From Triglochin maritima (taxonomy: Eukaryota; Streptophyta; Magnoliopsida; Alismatales; Juncaginaceae), in assembly GCA_963682175.1 (NCBI GenBank), contig OY821791.1, positions 30,254,326 through 30,318,325 on the forward strand: a stretch of 64,000 bases of DNA, in the 5' to 3' direction. Position 1 is the stretch's first letter; every line of letters begins with the position of its first letter. Position numbers and translations under genes: made by a program. Shown piece by piece: positions 10,150-19,811 of this stretch. The notes under the pieces were generated by a model. That model was not told where the DNA came from. It was given only the letters and a program-made list of their open reading frames with translations, and ran no database searches.

Positions 10150-11395
10150 TTAAATGGGCGAAACAAGTTGCGATAGAAGTTGAGTTCTTTTTGCTGGTAT
10201 CATAATAAACCACAATGAGATGGTCAAATGAATTATTATCTTAGATGTGATCGTTGTAAGGAAAAAGAATCATGGAATATGGAAACCGTTGTACGAAAAA
10301 ACACGTAAAGGAAGGGTTGCAGATATCGAGTTTTGATTAGGGCGGTCGAGCAACTGGAGTGTGATGAGTGGTTCCTAATTAGTGATAGTTTAAATGGTCA
10401 GCACAATCATAGTCTTGTTGTGTATCCAGAGGACCACCGACAGATCAATGATCTTAGTCTGGGCTTAAGAAAGTTGTTCGTGATATGACTAAGGCACAAG
10501 AAAACCATGTATGTTAAGCATGTAGAGAACACTATGATTAGAGGTCGACCAAGGGGGTCGTCAACACGATGGGACCCGAGCGAATTTGAGTATGCTGAGC
10601 GAGGTTGTAGTCGTAATCGGAGTTATGGCCGTGGTTGATCTTCTAGTTCGTCTCGGTCCTCCGTAAACATGATATGTGGATCTGGTATGTACCTTCATAA
10701 TTAACATCGCTATTGTTATTGTTATTATTTAACTTCCTGTTATTATTATTATTATCATAATTAACATCGTTATAAGTGTTTGAATGGATGCATAAATGAT
10801 TTTCCATATCTAGATAGAGTTCCAGGAATCATTTTATAATTTTTGGACAGATGGAATGATGTATGTGCAGATGGAAATTGTGGATTTTGATGTGCTGCAG
10901 ATGTTTTCCATTGTGGTGAAGATAATTGGTTATACACACGTCGTGTGATTACTAATGAGATAGCGGTGCATTCCATTTATGACAATGTTTATCACGACGG
11001 TGTGGTCGAGGCTCATCGGCAAATTGATTGGGGCGGAGGATATTGTGGAATGGATCACTACATGGAGATTATTTTGACTTGTTCCCTATTGTAAATTTTT
11101 ACAAGTGTGAAGTTATGTGCTTTGAAGTATGAGATATTGGTCCCTATTCCCGTGTATTACAGTACTATCTTGGGAAACTCCTTCTACAAAAACAAAGTCA
11201 TGCAGAGAGTTCACCACTGTTTATTTAGGGAGTTACAAACATTTCATTCACTTAGAATTAGTTGATGGATTCCCAGTACCCCCTATAGTGAACCTATGAT
11301 TCCAAATTCGAACTCAAGAGTGTTGTTGCATGGAAGATGCAGTATGAACAAATGATATCCCATTGGGAGCAATTACATAGTAGAAATTGATTGTA
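10150..11395 (+). pseudogene. Decayed Mutator-like transposase fragment with OTU-type cysteine protease domain
   Basis: Three pieces in different frames remain. 10,210-10,480 resembles the WRKY-GCM1 DNA-binding segment of MULE transposases (RCDRCKEKES, then a histidine pair in GQHNHSL). 10,540-10,640 encodes RGRPRGSSTRWDP, the linker usually found near the transposase C-terminus. 10,850-11,060 encodes an OTU domain with the catalytic DGNCGF motif, then DNWLYTRRVITNEI. A TGA at 10888-10890 falls just after DGNCGF. The central transposase core is missing, so this is a deleted relic. MULE families with OTU or other protease domains are established; this copy cannot be functional. Confidence 0.6.
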
Positions 11396-11427
11396 AGTGT
11401 AATTTCTAAAGATCCGTACATTATTAT

Positions 11428-12975
11428 TGTTGGTTGTTTTGGCCTTAATCTATGTTTTAATGATTTAATCAACCTAATCTTAATTATAATCATGTAGAGT
11501 AGCACACATATTGCATTGCATATATAATGCTTTGTGCTAACCTCTACAGGTGATCAAGACTCAAGGAAGAAAGGAAAATCAAGTCAAGACATGTAATCAA
11601 ACTCTTTTGAAGACATGTATTTTGTACTTTATTTAAGTCTTTAGGAACTTATGTAATTTGAGCTTACTTGAGCTAAAATCAACTTAAACACACACTAGAT
11701 TCCTTATAGAAGTCACACACGAAATTTCACATAATTTGGACTTCAATAGATCACCCAAACTTAGACCGGAAAACACTAAACCTGAACCCTAAGAGTCTGC
11801 CCACATTCGGTCGACCGCAACAGGCCGTTCGGTCGACCGGATGATCAAGTATTCTGTTTGTATTTCCCTGTCTGGTTTCGGTCGACTGCACCATCTCTTT
11901 CAGTCGACCGTTTGAACTTAATTTTCCGACCGTTATTTTTGTCGTATATACCCAACGGTCGTATTCGTATTAAACCAAAAATACCCCAAATACATTTCAT
12001 GTATCAGTCGACCGAGGACCAAGATCGGTAGACCTTTTTTCCATCTCTTGACAAACCCGAATCTCCTGTTGAAAAACGGTCGACCGCTAGATCTATTTCG
12101 GTCGACCGATTATCCAATTGTTTGTCAACCCCAAAGTGTCTGGTACAAATCGGTCGACCATTCCCCTTTAGGTGTTCGACCGATCACTTAAGTGTACCAT
12201 AAGTCGTAGCGTTGGGCGGTCGACCGTTGCTTAACCGGTCGACTGAACTTAGTGCAAAACTGCCTAACGGTCGACCGTTCAGCCCGATCCAGTCGACCGA
12301 TTTTGTCCAGAATTGGGTCCTGCAGTTTCTGTTTTGTGTAATCACACATCAACTCATACCCAATCAATCCCAACGGCTCTATTCTCTCTAATGCCTATAT
12401 AAGGAGTTGTAAAACACATTTTAACACAACTCTCCTACTACTATTTGTCCCCAACATTAGATAGAATCTCAAACACTCAAAGCCTCAAAACCTTCCACAC
12501 TTAGTCATCAATTCTATATTCTACTCAAGTGTGCTCAATAATTAGAGAGTGGTGTTCCACTCATTGTTGTCAAAGAAGCAAGGGTCTTGGTGAAAGCCCA
12601 AGACAAAGTGAAGTAAAGGTTTCGGTGAAAGCCCGAAGCATACCTCTCGGATTGTGAGAAGACGAGTCAAGCTCGGCGAGGGTTGTTCGCGAGCTTGAAG
12701 ACTTGTAAAGGCGTTCTCTCCCGGCCCAGAACGGGGAGTGGTTAGTGAAGTCGTGAGCGGAGCTCAGTGATCCGAGCGGAGCTTGCAAGAGAGGACTAGG
12801 ACCCTGGTGGGGTGCCGAACCTCTATAAAAATCTCCCGACTTCCATTGTGGTTTGCATGATCTTTCTTTCTCTATTTTTTATTGTTTATTCCGCTGCGCA
12901 TGTTCATTGCTTAATCAAGTAGAGAATTAGGATTAACCTTAATTATGGACCCATAGACCCACATGATCCCCAACA
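11428..12975 (+). mobile_element. Solo LTR of a Ty1/copia-type retrotransposon
   Basis: The unit runs from TGTTGG (11428) to CCCCAACA (12975) and is flanked by a perfect 5-bp duplication ATTAT at 11423-11427 and 12976-12980, so boundaries are secure. No primer-binding site or coding region follows, hence a solo LTR. It contains TATATAAG at 12396-12403, and upstream of this an array of CGGTCGACCG palindromes (11,808-12,300). A diverged copy in the opposite orientation lies at 56,196-57,569. Assignment to copia rests on the TGTTGG...CCAACA ends and on the association of related LTR sequence with a copia reverse transcriptase at 15 kb. Confidence 0.75.
11808..12300. repeat. Array of paired CGGTCGACCG palindromes in copia LTR 1
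   Basis: Perfect copies of the 10-bp palindrome start at 11808, 11830, 12077, 12099, 12217 and 12268, with one- or two-base variants at 11879, 11901, 12005, 12026, 12151, 12173, 12236 and 12290. They occur as pairs whose starts are 22, 22, 21, 22, 22, 19 and 22 bp apart. The array ends about 95 bp upstream of the LTR's TATA box. Confidence 0.9.
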
Positions 12976-13119
12976 ATTATGTTTTTATTACTTTATCTAA
13001 TTTGTTACTTTATTTAATTTCAAAGTTAACTAGAACAAATAAATACTAATGTTGTTATTCAATAATAATTGATAATGTAATAATATTCATAATGCAAAAA
13101 AATTAAAAAAAGATTTTTT

Positions 13120-13830
13120 TAATTCCATTCAGTTCATCGTTCCATGGTGGATAATAGTATTGGTTGGGCTTTTATCTACTCAAGTTCGGTTGACCGTGTA
13201 CACTTTGGTAGACCAAAGTTAGCACAGGTTTTACGTTGGCAGTTAAGTCTGAAAAGGTCGTTGGGTACAATGGTCAAGTGCCACGTGTAAATAGTCGTTG
13301 GACGCCTTAAACCAAGATAGACTCGGTTGACCTATAGATATCCAGTCATCCGAATTAGGACAAGTCAATTGGTCTCTAAGGATATTATTCAAATGCGACC
13401 GTTGGAGCAAAGTCCAAAACCGATCCAGGGTTATTCGGTCGATCGAAGGTAGTTGGTCTTCCGTCAGGGTAATTCCAGATAACACTTAAGTTTTACTTGT
13501 GGGCAGTATTCAGTAACTGATAGGTGTTCGGTGGGCCATCTCGGGTTCATTGTACCGAATCTTGACGGGACAGAATCATAGTGCTCAAGTTTACATTAAA
13601 CCTTATCGACTCAATAAATACAACATTACATGTCTTGGTCCAAGGCTTTGATTACAAGTCTTGATGTCTTTGTCTCAATGCTCATTTCCTTGATTGTCTT
13701 GATCAACCTATTAAGATGATTGCAAGTATACAAGTATGTATTCAATGCATGTAATCGTGTTTTCTCACTTTGATTGGTTAGGTTGATTGATTAAGATTAG
13801 TTTGATTAATCATAAAAATTAATATCGATG
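13120..13830 (-). mobile_element. Degenerate, truncated copia LTR copy
   Basis: The segment contains weakened CGGTTGACC/CGGTCGATCG pairs (13,185-13,460). It then reads like the 5' end of the LTR in reverse, including GATTGATTAAGATTAG, which matches the start of the LTRs at 11,428 and 57,569. Divergence is high and the ends are not defined. Confidence 0.45.
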
Positions 13831-13869
13831 AATGCCAAAAGGTCAACATATCTATTATTCTTATTTATT

Positions 13870-14060
13870 TTTTGATCCAGGTTTGGGAATAGACATCGGT
13901 TGTTTTTCTTAGACGACATATATTTGTTTTAGATAAGTAATAGATGTCGGCTATTAGAGAAGACCAACATCTATACCTAAACAACAGTCGTCGACGTCGG
14001 GTAGGAGAGACGACCGGCATCTATTCAGTAACCATAGACGTCGGTGTAGGATTTTGTGTC
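13870..14060. repeat. GACGTCGG-type subterminal repeats, possibly a CACTA fragment
   Basis: Several copies of GACATCGG/GACGTCGG and its complement (near 13892, 13958, 14000, 14028) recur every 30-60 bp. This resembles subterminal repeats of plant CACTA (EnSpm) elements, but neither a CACTA terminus nor a transposase is visible. Confidence 0.3.
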
Positions 14061-14099
14061 CCTATGTGTGTATATATTTAAATTTTTTGATACAAGCAT

Positions 14100-15010
14100 A
14101 CATGATCGATTTCATATTTTCAGCAGTTTTATGTACAATGTTTTGTGTTTATTCTAATATCATGCAAACCTACATATATTAAAATAAACAAACAAGAGAG
14201 AATCATACCCAATGGTTCGCCAAAACCTTTACAAAGATCTGGAGTTTTGTTGCTCGTCAAATCACCCACCAATTCACCTTCAAGTGTTCACCAAACTCTA
14301 AACAAGATTAGAGAGAAAAGAGCTAGCCAATTCAATCTCTAAATCAAGCTTAGAACCCAGCAATAACCCCTCCAAAGTCCCATGAGATTTTATCTCTAAA
14401 AGCTCTGACTTATTAAGAGAATTCCATGGTGATTAGTGGAGAGATTAGGGAGAGAGAGAATTTGCATTAACACTTGTGAAACAAGTAGGGTGACATGTCC
14501 TATTTATACCCTCACAAATCACCCATATTATGAACTATTCTCTAGTCATGATCTCTTGTTTTTCTCTTCCTAAAATCGATCACAATTTGCCACATAATAA
14601 TCCTATAAAATGTTTGACCAAAACTGGAATTAATTCAGTCCATGATCTAATTATTCTCTTAATAATTCTGGCATAATCCTTCCGAACGGTCGATCGAAAT
14701 TACGAAACGGTGGACCGATCGGTTAGGATTTTACATGTTTGGTCGGACCGTGAGCTAGATGGTCGATCGAATGTATAAGACAAAACATCCCTGGAAAATT
14801 CAGTCGAACTACGTATTACTCCGGTCGACCGTTTACTAATCAAATTTCTCCTGGTATTTTCGGTCGACAGTTTTATCACCAAGATTTCTCCTGGAAATTT
14901 CGGTCGACCACATACTATGCCTGGTCGACTGATCCTTTTATGAAGACACATCCTGATAATTTTGGTCGACCACTCGTGGATCATATCCTTGTCCGGTCGA
15001 CCGTTCCGAT
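14100..15010 (-). mobile_element. Second type of copia-like LTR segment with paired GGTCGACC motifs
   Basis: On the minus strand an array of GGTCGACC-type pairs (15,010-14,690; starts about 21 bp apart) precedes TATAAATA at 14508-14501 and a leader-like stretch. This repeats the order array-TATA-leader of LTR 1. It is fused directly to the 3' side of the copia reverse-transcriptase relic; exact ends are not defined. Confidence 0.45.
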
Positions 15011-15560
15011 GAACCAGTCGACTGTTTTGACTTTGATTTTGCCTTTGTCAAATTTTGGATTTTCTTCCAACAAAATTTGATCCTTGGGGTTTTTAGCAAA
15101 TTCATAGCTCCTGTAATAAATTATCCTATGTAATGTTAAACTATTACACCCACTAACATTCTTGTAAATACAAGGTTCTTCCTTACATTGAACAAAATGA
15201 ATCTTTTTTACTTCCTCGTTAAAGTATTTTTTCCAACTCCTTGATGTTTGCTTCAATCCATAAATGGATCATTGAAGCTTGCATACTTTTTTGCTATTCT
15301 TTTGAATCTTCAAAACTTTAAGGTTATCCCACGTACACATCCTCCTTCAAGTCCCCATTGAGGAACGTTGTTTGGACATGTCATATTTCATAATCATGAA
15401 ATGTACCAATAGCAAGCATAATCGGAATAGACTTGAACATGACAACTGGTGAAAAAGTTTCATCTTAGTTAATTTCTTGAATTTGAGTGAAGTCTTTTGC
15501 TACAAGCCTTGGTTTGTAGGTTGTCAAGTTCTCATCCATATTCTTCTTCCTCATAAAAAC
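15010..15560 (-). pseudogene. Ty1/copia reverse-transcriptase relic
   Basis: Reading from 15,530 down, the frame fragments show KPRLVAKDFTQIQ, then DETFSPVVMFKSI, FLNGDLKEDVYV, then SRSWKKYFNEEVKK and EEPCIYKNVSG. These are the ordered motifs of copia reverse transcriptase. Several stops and frameshifts interrupt them and the YVDD region is lost. The relic is only about 550 bp and is bordered on both sides by GGTCGACC-rich repeats rather than by integrase and RNase H. Confidence 0.8.
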
Positions 15561-15579
15561 TCATTTGTCAACCGTTGGC

Positions 15580-15925
15580 AACACCGGTCGACCGATATAC
15601 GGTTATCCTGCCTAACTGCCACATCTCGGCTGACTGTAGTCCAACACCAGTCGACCATTCTACGCTTCTGGGAGACTCTGGAAATTTTCGGTCAACCGAT
15701 CGCTTGACACCGGTCGACCACTCCACACTGTTGATCCGTGTCCGGAAAACTCTGGAAATTTCCGATTGACCACGTGGCAACACTGGTTGATCGATCCGCA
15801 CTTCGATCTGTGCCTGGAAGACTCTAGAAGTTTCCAGTCGACTGCGTGCCCAGCACCGGTCGACCAATCCGCACTTCTCGAACAAACCTGGCATGCTCTG
15901 AAAATTTTCGATCGACCAATCCTCC
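15580..15925. repeat. ~73-bp tandem repeat containing paired GGTCGACC motifs
   Basis: About four diverged units share CACCGGTCGACCA, then a variable middle, then CTCTGGAAATTTTCGG and a second palindrome. Unit starts are near 15,649, 15,708, 15,780 and 15,856. Within pairs the motif starts are again 21-22 bp apart. Confidence 0.7.
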
Positions 15926-15944
15926 CGTTTCTTGTACTTAACAT

Positions 15945-17230
15945 TTATAAACCAATTTTCAACATATACTACGTGTGGTTTTGTTAGTGTTTTTTGGAGG
16001 TAAATCTATAGGTTGTTGTTCGGTTCAATGTTACTTCTTTTCTTGAAGAATTAGGTGGGTTTTGTATTTGAAATTTTTGATATGTCGTTCGATTATTGTT
16101 GCACACCATACTTTTTTCAAGTTCAGGATTGTGCTCTAAGAACCATCGATCCTCATGTAACTTTCAATTGTGTTCAATTTCTGACTTTGTACACTGTTTA
16201 TTGTCACCAATTTCTGACTTTCAAGTTGTCCCATTGAGTTCCACACTAACGATATTATCAACACTTGATTATATCAAGTTAGGACCGTTATTCTCGCTTT
16301 TTATTCTCACATTTGATTAGGCTGTAACAGCTTTGCTAACTTTGACTTCAAGCTGATCTTATCAACCCTTCTTTTAGTAAAACTGCATATCAATATCCTA
16401 AATTCCTAACAACTACTTAAAACAGTAGTAATATATTATTAATATAGTAAGTATCAACTTATAATTAAGATATTTTGTGTGGTGACTTATGGAGGTAAGA
16501 GGAGTGAGGAAGGCCGGAAGGGTGATGATTTTCGCCTACAGTTTTGGTTTATAATTTTTTGTAAAAGAATTCCCTTAATATTGTGAAATAATAGTGAAAT
16601 ATTCTAAAGTCTATCCATTTTGTCTCTTTGAATCAGAGAAAAACTTAAACAGTTCTCTTTCCTTCTTTTCCACCAACTCTTTTTGGAAAATCATCTGTGT
16701 AGGATAGTAACATAATCTTGGTCGAATGGTAGATTACAAGATTCTGTCTTTAAAATATTCTTCGTTGGGTTTCTTTTATTTAGTCTTTCACTAAACTTCA
16801 ATAAATGATTCACCGTCACAATATAGTCTTTCAGGAAGCAACACATGAACAAAACAAAAAAACTTATATTCTAATAAAGTATCACTAGTAACACCAATGA
16901 CTTGAAGTCTTGAACCACCGAACTTTCCTGGAAAAGAAGGAATACTACTTTAGTTAATTAGTTATGATTTAAGAGTCAACACTCACCATTGGGAAAGTTA
17001 GACGGCTTCTTCCGTATAATTTCTACGCTTTTGGACTCTCACTTTATCTTTTGACTTCTTATCATCCCAATGGAAACTACAATTGGAATTTGGAAAGAAA
17101 TGGTTTTGGTTAGGAAAAAGAAGGTTGGGAGAATTCTTTCAACCATCATTTCATGACAATTTAGAAACATTTTCCAAGAAAAAGCAGCCGTCCTTACACG
17201 TCATGAAGACAAACAAACCAAACTCCCTCC
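15945..17230. other. Intergenic DNA upstream of the carboxylesterase gene
   Basis: AT-rich with no open frame of coding character and no recognisable element. The last few hundred bases presumably contain the carboxylesterase promoter. Confidence 0.5.
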
Positions 17231-17232
17231 AC

Positions 17233-17240
17233 TATAAATA
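17233..17240 (+). promoter_or_regulatory. TATA box of the carboxylesterase gene
   Basis: TATAAATA lies 84 bp upstream of the ATG at 17324, within a C- and A-rich leader typical of plant genes. Confidence 0.65.
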
Positions 17241-17323
17241 CATACCACCCTAACAACAATCACAACACAAACACACCAAACACTAATACAAGTTAATTAA
17301 GACTTCTCACTTGGAGAATTGAA

Positions 17324-19106
17324 ATGGCCGGAGAGATGGCAAAGGTGGTCGTCGACGAGGTGTCCGGCTGGCTTCGCGTTTACGATGATGGGTCGGTCGA
17401 CCGGACTTGGACCGGACCTCCGCAAGTTAAGTTTCTCGCGAGCCCATACTATCCTTCCCCTCAGGAAGCACTGGAAAATGACGGTGTGGTTGTCCATGAC
17501 ATAGCAATTCCTTCGCCTTTCGACGTGTCCGTTCGCGTTTATGTTCCTGTTATCGATGGTGAGGTTGAGCAGAAGCTCAAGCTGCCATTGCTCCTACACT
17601 TTCAGGGTGGTGGCTTCTGCATCAGCCGACCCACTTGGTAATAACACGTTGCAATAAGAGTTTTTCTTATGTTCATAATTTTTATTTTTGAAATATTTAG
17701 ATTTAAGTATATATGTATTTCTCAATTTCAAATTGATGTTGCAATTGCTCGTGTCAGTTTCAACATACTTTTACTGACCAACTTAATTGGTAATGAACCA
17801 ACTTGGGTTAGCTTCGTCAATAGATTATTAGTATCATATTGATCAAGACTAGGAATCAAATCCCAACATATTTGGAATTTAACTAAAAAAAACGTATACT
17901 GCTTTCGAAAAATATCTCCTCGATGACAACCGGTTGCAACATAAGTTTTTTGTTTCGTACTTACTTTTTATTTCGGATTTTTGACATTCATACATATTAT
18001 TGAATTTCGAATTCATAATCCTAATAAATTGAATTGAAATCTGAAAATTTTCAAATTATACCTTTTGCTTACAGAAAATTTTTAGGACCAAAAGGTACGA
18101 GTCAAGAAAAAATATATGCGCAACTTATTGCTAACTTTTTGTCCTTTTAGTCAACCAACTTGTAGATAATCAGCGTATTCATCTGAACATTTACCTCTGC
18201 TTATATATACAAGTTTAATTTTCTATTTTCAAACATTGCATTTGATTAAGTGGTTTCAGTTGGTATGACGGTTTTCATTCGATGCAGATCCACTATCTTT
18301 TACTTAAAACATTAGGAAATGATCCACATCAATACAAAATAATTATATGATTAGTATTTTTGTATAGGTACATGTACTACCAATTCTACGCTCGTTTGGC
18401 GACCACTTGCGGGGCGGTGGTGGTCTCAGTAACCACCCGTCTCGCCCCAGAGCATCGCCTTCCAGCCGCCATAGACGACGGCTACAATGCCCTTTTATGG
18501 CTACGTTCTTTGGCACAAGCTAACCACAAGATCAAGACGAATGCCGAGGCCGACCTTCTAGACAAGGTCGACTTCTCAAGAATTTTCCTAATTGGAGATA
18601 GCTCCGGCGGTAACCTCGTCCACGAGGTGGCTGCCAGAGCTGGTGAAGAGGAACACAACTTTTTCTCACCATTAAAGCTCGTTGGGGCTATCCCAATCCA
18701 CCCTGGGTTTGTACACTCAACGAGGAGTAGATCGGAATTGGAAGGGGAGGAAGACCCTTTCTTGACTCTAGACATGTTGGACAAATTTCTAGCTTTAGCT
18801 CTTCCTTTGGGGGCAACAAAGGACCATCCAACAACATGTCCAATGGGCGAATTGGCCACACCGATTGGTCGCTTGAACTTACCACCAATGATGCTCGTGG
18901 TGGCAGATAATGACTTGATCAAGGATACCGAGCTAGAGTACTATGAGGCCTTGAAGAAGGCAGGCAAGGATGTGGAGATGGTAGTCAATTATGGCGTCGG
19001 CCACAGCTTTTACCTCAACAAGTTGGCTGTTGATCTCGATCCGACGGTCGGGAAAGCCACTATAGAGCTCATTGAGGCCATCAAAGCCTTTGTGGAACTC
19101 CGTTAG
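17324..19106 (+). CDS. Plant carboxylesterase (CXE, alpha/beta-hydrolase-3 family), two exons
   Basis: Exons 17324-17637 and 18368-19106 join across a GT-AG intron in phase 2 and encode 350 residues, the usual size of plant CXEs. These are soluble alpha/beta-hydrolases that cleave small esters; the GID1 gibberellin receptors are catalytically dead relatives. The GDSSGG elbow places the nucleophile at Ser183, with Asp287 (in ADNDLIKD) and His317 (in GHSFYL) completing an intact triad. The oxyanion-hole motif, normally HGGG, reads HFQGGG (residues 92-97): the His next to the glycines is Gln94. The ATG at 17324 is followed by MAGEMAKVVVDEVSGW, a normal CXE start, and a TATA box lies 84 bp upstream. 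Substrate cannot be predicted. Confidence 0.9.
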
Positions 19107-19811
19107 TTCATGAAAAATTTATATATCATTTATCCGATCATATATGTATTTCAAAATAAGCAATCCGTAAAATCTCAATTAGGCCTCAAATTTGGTTGTG
19201 CAATCAATAACTTCAGTGGAATTAATAGAAAATTAGTTGCATAAGTTCTTATGTTAAATATTGTTAACTATTTTAGTGAAACAAATTATATAACAAATCA
19301 TGATCAAAGTTTGATGCAAACAAGTAAATGATCAAAGTTTGTCATAACCTATTGTCAAAATAAAATCCTAAGGTTAGATCCTTCAAGTATTATTTCACAT
19401 TCTAAGGAATAACTTTGCATGGAACGGTTCATGAAAAGAATTAATTATCTGTACAAACTTTGACAGCTTTTGTTTAACATAATCTGAACATCAAAAAATT
19501 TATTTGAAGTTCTCCCTTCTCGTGCAGATTGTAGGAAAGATTCAAGATGATTTCCATTTCACGATTAAAATAAAGGAAATTGAAGATTGTAAATACAACT
19601 ATTTTTCCCATTCTTGCACTCAAATATGATTAAATAAATTGAAGGGCTTACATTTTAGGTCCTAACTCCTAAGAAACCAAATAACGAAAGTGTTACATAA
19701 GCTACAGAGGAAACCAAGTGAATCAAAAAGTTCCTTGGATTATTTCCTATATTGGCTATGTATTATGAGATCTCGACAAGTGTTACAAAATTAAAGAAAA
19801 CATGCATGAAA
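19107..19811. other. Intergenic region between convergent genes
   Basis: The 3' flanks of the carboxylesterase (plus) and the OB-fold gene (minus) face each other here. AT-rich, no gene or repeat seen. Confidence 0.5.

Larger units (their letters stand above)
9720..11395 (+). mobile_element. TIR element C, remnant of an OTU-bearing Mutator-like element
   Basis: The left end (TTGCTAAACATCGCC then TTTACTTAAATCGCCC at 9724-9760) matches the right end of element A reversed. It is followed by a leader, an ATG at 9874 with about 14 codons (MSGGPSTANPTGNV) like those in element A, and a small GC island (9938-10002). Decayed Mutator-like coding sequence follows. No right end was found before the copia LTR at 11,428. 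Confidence 0.5.

Noticed and set aside
17388..17405. GGTCGACCG palindrome in the carboxylesterase
   Set aside because: It is a single copy inside the conserved coding motif DGSVDRT and lacks a partner 22 bp away; coincidence. The copy near 36,881 in MURA likewise.
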